Part shown: positions 57,736 through 64,000 of the stretch, in pieces
How positions within the stretch are numbered: position 1 is the first letter of the stretch
How the letters are laid out: each line of letters begins with the position of its first letter
NCBI RefSeq assembly: GCF_000525775.1
Contig: NZ_JALU01000018.1
Coordinates: forward strand, 62,001-126,000
Direction of reading: 5' to 3'
DNA from: Mogibacterium timidum ATCC 33093
GTDB taxonomy: Bacteria; Bacillota; Clostridia; Peptostreptococcales; Anaerovoracaceae
Length of the DNA: 64,000 nucleotides
Position numbers and translations under genes: made by a program
Notes under the pieces: model-generated
What the model was told of the DNA's origin: nothing
Databases searched by the model: none
Seen by the model: the letters and a program-made list of their open reading frames with translations, nothing else

Positions 57736-59016
57736 ATGTCAACTGTAATCACTAAGGTAATTGGTAGAGAGATTTTAGATTCCAGGGGTAATCCGACTGT
57801 GGAGGCTGAGGTGTGGTTAGCTGATGGGACAGTAGCTGTGGGAGATACTCCCAGTGGAGCATCTACAGGTATTTACGAAGCGCTTGAGCTCCGCGATGCT
57901 GATAAATCGAGATATGGCGGTAAAGGTGTAACTAAGGCTGTTGATCACGTAAACAAAGAAATCAGCAATCTTCTTGTTGGACAGGATGCGCAGGATATAT
58001 ATGCTATCGAGAAGCTTATGCTTGACGCAGATGGAACTAAGGGCAAGAGCAATCTTGGCGCCAACGCTATACTCGCTGTTTCTCTCGCCTGCTCAAAGGC
58101 TGCTGCGGAGTCTCTCGGGATTCCTCTTTTTAGATTCTTCGGGGGACTTAATGGGAATACCCTTCCGGTTCCTATGATGAATATTCTAAATGGAGGAGAG
58201 CATGCATCCAACACTGTAGACGTGCAGGAATTTATGATTATGCCTGTTGGAGCTCCTTCTTTTAAGGAGTGCCTCAGATGGTGTGCAGAGGTTTATCATC
58301 AGCTTGGAAAAGATCTCAAGAATGCAGGATACTCTGTAGGAATTGGAGATGAGGGTGGCTATGCACCTGATTTAAAAGATGAATTTGAAGTCTTAGATTA
58401 CATAATTGCAGCAGTTAAGAACAGCGGATACGAGCCCGGAAAGGATTTTGTAATTGCAATTGACGCCGCAGCTAGTGGTTGGAAGACTGACAAGACAGGA
58501 TTCTACAAGATGCCAAAGTCAGGAAGAGAGTTCACTGCTGCTGAGCTTGTTCAGAACTGGGCTGAGCTTTGCGACAAATATCCGATTGCATCTATAGAGG
58601 ATGGAATGGACGAAGATGATTGGGATGGCTGGAAGCTCATGACAGAGAACCTCGGTGACAAGATTCAGATTGTCGGGGATGATCTTTTTGTTACTAACCC
58701 TGAGAAGCTTGCAAAGGGTATCGAGCTTGGTTGTGCCAATGCAATTCTTATTAAGCTTAACCAGATTGGAAGTATCTCTGAAACGCTGGAGGCAATCGCT
58801 CTTGCTAAGAAGAATGGATATAATGCGATCGTTTCCCACAGATCCGGAGAGACTGAGGATACGACTATTGCAGACCTTGTGGTTGCTGTGAATGCTTTGC
58901 AGATTAAAACCGGAGCCCCTGCTCGTACTGATAGAGTTGCAAAATATAACCAGCTGTTAAGAATCGAAGATAAGCTTGGTAAGGGGGCTAAGTTTCCGGG
59001 AGTAAAGTGCTTTTAG
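57736..59016 (+). CDS. eno: Enolase
   Basis: Converts 2-phosphoglycerate to phosphoenolpyruvate. The protein is 426 residues. It has [31 protein letters not shown], the catalytic GDEGGYAPD region, [14 protein letters not shown], and [23 protein letters not shown] site precedes the ATG. Bacillota clusters often have a phosphoglycerate mutase between tpiA and eno; it is absent here. Confidence 0.98.
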   Translation: MSTVITKVIGREILDSRGNPTVEAEVWLADGTVAVGDTPSGASTGIYEALELRDADKSRYGGKGVTKAVDHVNKEISNLLVGQDAQDIYAIEKLMLDADGTKGKSNLGANAILAVSLACSKAAAESLGIPLFRFFGGLNGNTLPVPMMNILNGGEHASNTVDVQEFMIMPVGAPSFKECLRWCAEVYHQLGKDLKNAGYSVGIGDEGGYAPDLKDEFEVLDYIIAAVKNSGYEPGKDFVIAIDAAASGWKTDKTGFYKMPKSGREFTAAELVQNWAELCDKYPIASIEDGMDEDDWDGWKLMTENLGDKIQIVGDDLFVTNPEKLAKGIELGCANAILIKLNQIGSISETLEAIALAKKNGYNAIVSHRSGETEDTTIADLVVAVNALQIKTGAPARTDRVAKYNQLLRIEDKLGKGAKFPGVKCF

Positions 59017-59038
59017 GCCTTGCGGATTAGGGGGACAG

Positions 59039-61009
59039 TTGGAGATTATAAGAGCTGAACATTCAGGGTTTTGTTTCGGCGTGCAGAAAGCCATTGACAA
59101 GACCTTTGAACGAATAGACGAAGCGAAAAGGGATTGCCGCACAACTTATACGTGCGGCAATCTGATCCATAACAAAGCTGTCATCAACAAAGTAGCTTCT
59201 AAGGGCGTATGTATGATTTCATCGCTTGATGAGGCGACATCGGGTGACGTTGTTATAGTGCGTTCGCATGGTGAACCGAAGGAATTTTACGACAAGGCGG
59301 AAAATTACGGGATAGAGCTCGTAGATACTACCTGCGTATTCGTAAAGAAGATTCATGAACTTGTTTATAAAGCCTATTTAGACTGTAGGCCGGTGATAAT
59401 AGTTGGAAGCGCTGATCATCAGGAGGTGAAAGCAACTAACGGTTGGTGTAATTACACAGCCATTATATTGGGAAATGCTCAAGAAGCTCGTGATTATGCA
59501 AAGAATTGCTGTGTAAATCAAATTCCGCTTGTAGTATGCCAGACTACTATTCGAAGAGAACTGCTGGATTCGATAATTGAGGTGTTTGATGAAGCTGCGA
59601 TTCCATATGAGATAAAGAATACGATATGTAACGCTACAAGGGATAGACAGGAAAGCTGTGCAGAACTTGCGGCGAAAGTCGATTGTATGGTGGTTATTGG
59701 CGACCCAAGCAGTTCAAATTCAAAAAAATTATATGAAATAGCAAATAATAATTGTAAAAACGCAATGTTTATCCAGGATATTTCAGATTTAGAGTTGAAA
59801 GAATTACACAATTATAATAAAATAGGGATAACTGCGGGTGCCTCGACACCCGAATGGATTATTAAGGAGGTTATTGCTAGTATGAGCGAAAATGTCACAG
59901 CTAATGTTGATCATAATCCTATGTTGGATTTTATGGATGACATTGAGAATTCTTTGCGTCTACCAAGACCTGGAGAAATTGTTGATGGAACTGTGCATCA
60001 GGTAATGGATAATGAGGTAATCGTTAATATCGGATGCAAGAAGGACGGAATCCTTCAGAAGAGTGAGGTTACTCTAGAGCCTGGACAGACTCTAGTTGAC
60101 TTATTCAAAGAGGGAGATGAGATCCAGGCTAAGGTAATGAAGTCCGATGATGGCGAAGGTGGAATTCTTCTGTCCAAGAAGAGACTCGAGATGAACGAGA
60201 ACTTCAAGGAACTTGCTGCAGCACAGGCTAACAAGGAGATTATCTCTGTTAAGTTGGTCAAGTCCGTAAATAGCGGAGTTATTGCTGCGTATAAGGAGAT
60301 ATCGGGATTTATTCCTCTATCTCAGCTATCGGACAGATATGTTGAAAATGCTGATGAATTCCTGGGACAAACAGTAGATGTTGAGGTCATCAAGGTTGAC
60401 AACAAGCGTAATAGAGCAGTTTTCTCAAGAAAGGCTGTACTAGTTGATGAAAAGCGCAAGCAGATTGCGGAGATTTGGGCAAACCTGAATGTTGGCGATA
60501 TCGTTGAGGGTAAGGTTATGAGATTCACTGACTACGGTGCTTTCGTAGACATTGGTGGAGTTGACGGTCTTCTTCATATTTCTGAGATTTCTTGGGGTAA
60601 GCTGAAGCACCCTAAGGAGGTTCTTAACATCGGAGATATCATCAATGTTAAGATTCTTGCTCTTAACGAGGAGAAAGGAAAGATTTCTCTTGGACTTAAG
60701 CAGACTCAACCTGAACCTTGGTCCCTTGTCGGCTCGAAGTACGAGGTTGGTCAGGTTATTGAGGGCAAGGTAGTTCAGATTAAGGACTACGGTGCTTTTG
60801 TTGAGCTTGAGGCCGGTCTTGATGGGCTGGTTCACATCTCTGAGATTGCTAACAGAAGAGTTGAGAATGTTTCTGATGAACTCGAGCTCGGGAAGATAAT
60901 CACTGCTAAGATTATGGAGATCGACGTAGATAGAAAGAGAATCAGCTTGAGCATTAAGGCTTTACTCGGTGATGAGGAAGAGTCTGAAGTGGAAGCAACA
61001 GAAGAATAA
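59039..61009 (+). CDS. ispH: IspH-S1 fusion: HMBPP reductase / 30S ribosomal protein S1-like
   Basis: The protein is 656 residues from a TTG start at 59039, after AGGGGG. Residues 1-285 are IspH, the last MEP-pathway enzyme, with cluster ligands C12 (GFCFGV), C99 (DTTCVF) and C197 (TICNAT). Residues from about 310 carry four S1 repeats, beginning near 311, 395, 485 and 570; the last two (YGAFVDIGGVDGLLHISEI, YGAFVELEAGLDGLVHISEI) are the most canonical. This two-part architecture is known in many Clostridia and gives the cell its S1-like protein. It follows eno by 22 bases. Confidence 0.95.
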   Translation: MEIIRAEHSGFCFGVQKAIDKTFERIDEAKRDCRTTYTCGNLIHNKAVINKVASKGVCMISSLDEATSGDVVIVRSHGEPKEFYDKAENYGIELVDTTCVFVKKIHELVYKAYLDCRPVIIVGSADHQEVKATNGWCNYTAIILGNAQEARDYAKNCCVNQIPLVVCQTTIRRELLDSIIEVFDEAAIPYEIKNTICNATRDRQESCAELAAKVDCMVVIGDPSSSNSKKLYEIANNNCKNAMFIQDISDLELKELHNYNKIGITAGASTPEWIIKEVIASMSENVTANVDHNPMLDFMDDIENSLRLPRPGEIVDGTVHQVMDNEVIVNIGCKKDGILQKSEVTLEPGQTLVDLFKEGDEIQAKVMKSDDGEGGILLSKKRLEMNENFKELAAAQANKEIISVKLVKSVNSGVIAAYKEISGFIPLSQLSDRYVENADEFLGQTVDVEVIKVDNKRNRAVFSRKAVLVDEKRKQIAEIWANLNVGDIVEGKVMRFTDYGAFVDIGGVDGLLHISEISWGKLKHPKEVLNIGDIINVKILALNEEKGKISLGLKQTQPEPWSLVGSKYEVGQVIEGKVVQIKDYGAFVELEAGLDGLVHISEIANRRVENVSDELELGKIITAKIMEIDVDRKRISLSIKALLGDEEESEVEATEE

Positions 61010-61026
61010 TGATCGTTTGATTATTT

Positions 61027-61053
61027 AGGCCGGCTTATGTCGGCCTTATTTTT
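61027..61053 (+). terminator. Intrinsic terminator after ispH-S1
   Basis: An 8-bp stem AGGCCGGC / GTCGGCCT with a TTAT loop is followed by TATTTTT. It lies 17 bases after the stop codon. Confidence 0.85.
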
Positions 61054-61074
61054 GTATTTGAATGTAGGGGTATA

Positions 61075-63033
61075 ATGTCTAGAAAACGAAAAATTAGAAA
61101 ACCACGACAACACAATAGAAATGCAACAATATTAGAAGGCAGGCTGGTCAAGAATAAGCGTGGCTTCGGTTTTGTGTGCCCGGAAGATGGTGATGACATT
61201 TTTGTCGCCGGCCGTGATATGAACGGGGCGATGAATGGTGATTTTGTGAGAGTCAAGGCGCATGAAAACTTCAGAAAGCGAGGAGCATTTGAAGGGAAAA
61301 TTATCAAGATTATAGAGCGCAGCTGTCAGGTTGTCGTTGGACACCTTATTATGGAACGTGGTCTGTTATTGATTGAGCCGATTAGCTCTAACGATGATGC
61401 GATATCAATTTCAAAAAAAAATATTGGGGCAGCACAAATTGGCGATGTTGTTCAAGCCAAAATTATCAAGTATCCTAAGGCAGGCTACATGGCTGAAGGT
61501 AAAGTAAAATCGATAGTTGCCGAAGCCGGTGATGAAGATGAATTTGTGTTAAGTCATATTGCCGATTATGGTATAAACCCCTACTTCTCAGATAAGGTAA
61601 TAAATGAGGCTGAAGCTGTTGCTAATGGTGTTAAAATTGCTCCCACTTCTTATAGGCAGGATTATCGCAGCATCAAGACGATAACCATCGATGGTGCAGA
61701 TTCAAGTGATTTCGATGACGCAATTTCAGTATCTAAGCTTGAAAACGGAAATTTTATGTTATTAGTGCACATAGCCGATGTTGCTGAGTATGTACGCGAA
61801 GGAACAATTCTTGATATGGAAGCTCTGTCTCGCGGCAATAGCGTGTATTTGCCCGATAGGGTAATTCCTATGCTTCCTGAAAGGCTTTCAAATGGTGAGT
61901 GCAGCTTGAATCCGGGAGTGAATAGGTTGACTCTCACAGCTTCAATGGAGATCGATGAAGACGGTCACGTGACAAGCTATGATATAGATGAGTCAATCAT
62001 AAGATCTGATTATAGACTCATATATGATGATATCTCAGATATTCTTGAGTATCGTGATAGTGCACTTGTTGAAAGATATAGCGATATTTATCCGATGCTT
62101 CTCGACGCATTAGAGCTGTTTAAGGTTTTGAACAAGCGACGTAAGAGAGACGGCAGTATAGATTTTGATTTACCGGAGTCTAAGATTATTCTTGACGAAG
62201 ATGGAAAACCGACTGACATCAAACTTTATGAGCGAAGGGTTGCCAATCGGATGATTGAGGAATTCATGCTTGTAGCTAATAAAACTGTCGCAGAGCATTA
62301 TTTCTGGGCAAAGGTACCGTTTGTATATCGCGTACATCAAAAGCCTGATGCGCTTAAAATGCAAGAGCTAAGAAGTTTTTTATCTGGATTGGGGATTACA
62401 ATAAATGGCAAGTCTGATTCTATTAAAACAAAAGAGTTGAGCAACGTGCTGCGCGCCATTGCCGGAAAGCCGGAAGAGCCTCTGGTAAGCAGAGTGATGA
62501 TTCGGACGATGCAGAAAGCTAATTATTCAACAGAGTGTTTGGGGCATTACGGCTTAGCCTTCAAATACTACTGTCATTTCACATCCCCTATTAGAAGATA
62601 TGCGGATTTGCTTGTCCACAGAGCTATCAAAGATCAGATACATAAAGGCAAATATATAGGTGTTAAAGGTCATTATATGAATGCGCTTGATGATGTGTGC
62701 AAGTATATTTCGGAAACAGAGCGCAATTCAATGGAGCTTGAGCGTAAAATTACGAAATATTATCATATTCTCTACATGCAGGGGCATCTTGGTGAAGAAT
62801 TCGATGGAATTGTCAGCGGGGTAAGGGCTCATGGCATCTATGTAGAACTGCCTAACACCGTTGAAGGCTTTGTCAGCTTTGACTCGCTAGATGAATATTA
62901 TATCGTTGATGAGAAGACTTATACTGCTGTGGGAGAGGTAAGCGGCAAGACAATAACACTCGGACAACCTGTCAGAATCAAGGTGTCCGAGGTAGTGCCT
63001 GAAGACGGATATATAGATTTTGATATTATCTGA
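61075..63033 (+). CDS. rnr: Ribonuclease R
   Basis: Processive 3'-5' exoribonuclease able to degrade structured RNA. The protein is 652 residues, at the short end for the family. After a basic start there is a cold-shock-type OB region (GFGFVCPEDGDDIFVA), the RNB catalytic domain with the Asp cluster in DGADSSDFDDAIS, and a C-terminal S1 domain (VSGVRAHGIYVELPNTVEGFV). AGGGG precedes the ATG. Its last 8 bases overlap the convergent trkH. smpB and ssrA, common neighbours, are not seen. Confidence 0.95.
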   Translation: MSRKRKIRKPRQHNRNATILEGRLVKNKRGFGFVCPEDGDDIFVAGRDMNGAMNGDFVRVKAHENFRKRGAFEGKIIKIIERSCQVVVGHLIMERGLLLIEPISSNDDAISISKKNIGAAQIGDVVQAKIIKYPKAGYMAEGKVKSIVAEAGDEDEFVLSHIADYGINPYFSDKVINEAEAVANGVKIAPTSYRQDYRSIKTITIDGADSSDFDDAISVSKLENGNFMLLVHIADVAEYVREGTILDMEALSRGNSVYLPDRVIPMLPERLSNGECSLNPGVNRLTLTASMEIDEDGHVTSYDIDESIIRSDYRLIYDDISDILEYRDSALVERYSDIYPMLLDALELFKVLNKRRKRDGSIDFDLPESKIILDEDGKPTDIKLYERRVANRMIEEFMLVANKTVAEHYFWAKVPFVYRVHQKPDALKMQELRSFLSGLGITINGKSDSIKTKELSNVLRAIAGKPEEPLVSRVMIRTMQKANYSTECLGHYGLAFKYYCHFTSPIRRYADLLVHRAIKDQIHKGKYIGVKGHYMNALDDVCKYISETERNSMELERKITKYYHILYMQGHLGEEFDGIVSGVRAHGIYVELPNTVEGFVSFDSLDEYYIVDEKTYTAVGEVSGKTITLGQPVRIKVSEVVPEDGYIDFDII

Positions 63034-64000
63034 TATCAGTATCATTCTTCCAGAAGCCTTTGAAGAATATCAGCAACACTGGGTAAATTTCAAGCCTTCC
63101 GGCAAGCATCAAGAACATCATGGTGATCTTGGATGCCGACGTGTAGTTATCCAGTACACCCGGGGTTGCAGTTTGACCAATATATGAACCTGTGTTGGTG
63201 AGCATAGCAATCGAGGTATTTAGTGAAGTTCTGAGATCAAGGTTAATAGATAGTGCCAGTGCTCCAAGCAGATAGGTTACTATAAATATTACAATATAAA
63301 GGTTGCAGCGCAGCAGTGTGTTGAGCTGGAGTGGAACTCCGGCGTACTTCACCGGTCTTATTGCATTCTTGTGGATATGGTGATAAAGCGTGCTTGTGGA
63401 TGTCTTGAAGGCTATTATTACGCGAGCGCCCTTAATACCTCCACCGGAAGATATAGCACATGCTCCGATGAACATTTGCATAAGTATAATCGCCACCGAT
63501 GATGCAGGCCAACTGCCAGTATTCGTAATTTTGTAACCGGCAGTTGAGAAATATGATATTACCTGCATTAAAGTCGTGCAAAAATCTTTGAACACATACA
63601 TTCCTCTGTTGTATGTGAAGAAGAGGATGCAAGTAATAATGATTGAAGTAACCAGGATTCGTACAGTGTGGAGCTTGAGTTCCGGTCCTTTTGCGATATC
63701 TCTAAATCTTCTCATAGATATGAGAAGCAAAACAGAGAAGTTAATTGAACCCAGAAACGCAAACATTGAAATTATTACCTTAATCGCTAGATTATAGCCA
63801 ATTATATTTCCATTATTTAAATTGACAAGTCCCGACGTGCTGATATTGCTGAGGGATGTAATCAGCGAATCACTGAGATTTAGACCTGCAATGTGTAGGC
63901 AACAAAACTGCAGAGCGGTGAGAGTTATATAAATCACGAGAGCTCTACGATAAGTTTTTCTAAATGTCGTGTTGCTCTTAAGAAATCCCGGACCTGCAAT
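63026..64000 (-). CDS. trkH: Trk/Ktr-type potassium uptake membrane subunit, C-terminal part
   Basis: The frame is open to the window edge, so the gene's 5' part lies beyond base 64000. A GTG at 63937 is internal. The visible 324 residues hold several membrane segments and match TrkH/KtrB: a pore loop YFSTAGYKI, FIGACAISSGGGIKGAR, a later pore loop LTNTGSYIG and the typical ending GRLEIYPVLLIFF. A TrkA/KtrA regulatory partner is expected nearby but out of view. It converges with rnr, sharing 8 bases. Confidence 0.9.
   Translation of the reverse strand: MAGPGFLKSNTTFRKTYRRALVIYITLTALQFCCLHIAGLNLSDSLITSLSNISTSGLVNLNNGNIIGYNLAIKVIISMFAFLGSINFSVLLLISMRRFRDIAKGPELKLHTVRILVTSIIITCILFFTYNRGMYVFKDFCTTLMQVISYFSTAGYKITNTGSWPASSVAIILMQMFIGACAISSGGGIKGARVIIAFKTSTSTLYHHIHKNAIRPVKYAGVPLQLNTLLRCNLYIVIFIVTYLLGALALSINLDLRTSLNTSIAMLTNTGSYIGQTATPGVLDNYTSASKITMMFLMLAGRLEIYPVLLIFFKGFWKNDTDIR

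Noticed and set aside
1-64000. Search for CRISPR arrays, tRNA or rRNA genes, prophage and insertion sequences
   Set aside because: No regularly spaced repeats, cloverleaf sequences, integrases or transposases were recognised by eye; a tRNA or covariance-model scan would be decisive.

Overview
The window is a contiguous, gene-dense piece of a Bacillota (Firmicutes) chromosome. PolC-type replicative polymerase, RnpM/YlxR, the pyrH-frr-uppS-cdsA-dxr-rseP-ispG gene order, an IspH-S1 fusion, PlsX/PlsY lipid synthesis and a CIRCE heat-shock operator all point there. Intermediate base composition, fused genes and the absence of sporulation genes in this segment suggest an anaerobic Clostridia lineage, possibly near Mogibacterium/Anaerovoracaceae; that placement is an inference. 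Nearly all genes are on the + strand. Only a GntR regulator and a partial trkH are on the - strand. No tRNA, rRNA, CRISPR array, prophage or insertion sequence was seen, and no gene-free stretch exceeds 300 bases.

Region 1 (1-21346) is one long co-oriented run: pyrH (cut by the window edge), frr, uppS, cdsA, dxr, rseP, ispG, polC, then the rimP-nusA-rnpM-infB-rbfA-nrnA-truB-ribF translation operon. Many of these genes overlap or nearly touch. Directly coupled to ribF is a three-gene module of unknown purpose: a VWA/DUF2201-type protein, a MoxR-like AAA+ ATPase and a leucine-rich-repeat protein. PolC here lacks the usual 3'-5' exonuclease insertion.

Region 2 (21378-32519) holds a YoaK-type membrane protein, an AlkD-type DNA glycosylase, rpsO and pnp, a DUF2207 membrane protein with a LemA partner, and a polyphosphate cluster (Ppx/GppA phosphatase, Ppk1, and a CmpB-type membrane protein with a coiled-coil tail).

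Region 3 (32535-48620) begins with a type 2 isoleucyl-tRNA synthetase carrying a GIHH active-site motif. It continues with rlmN, plsX, rnc, smc, ftsY, der, a PlsY-GpsA fusion, miaB and a site-2 protease. PlsX, PlsY and GpsA together supply acyl-phosphate, glycerol-3-phosphate and the acyl transfer that starts phospholipid synthesis. The products of cdsA and uppS in region 1 act further along in lipid and wall synthesis.

Region 4 (48644-64000) has CIRCE-controlled clpB, a catalytically suspect alpha/beta hydrolase convergent with a GntR/FCD regulator, nth, trmL, the glycolytic run gap-pgk-tpiA-eno (without a phosphoglycerate mutase), ispH fused to S1 repeats, rnr, and the C-terminal part of TrkH on the - strand. 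The MEP isoprenoid genes dxr, ispG and ispH plus uppS are all in the window.
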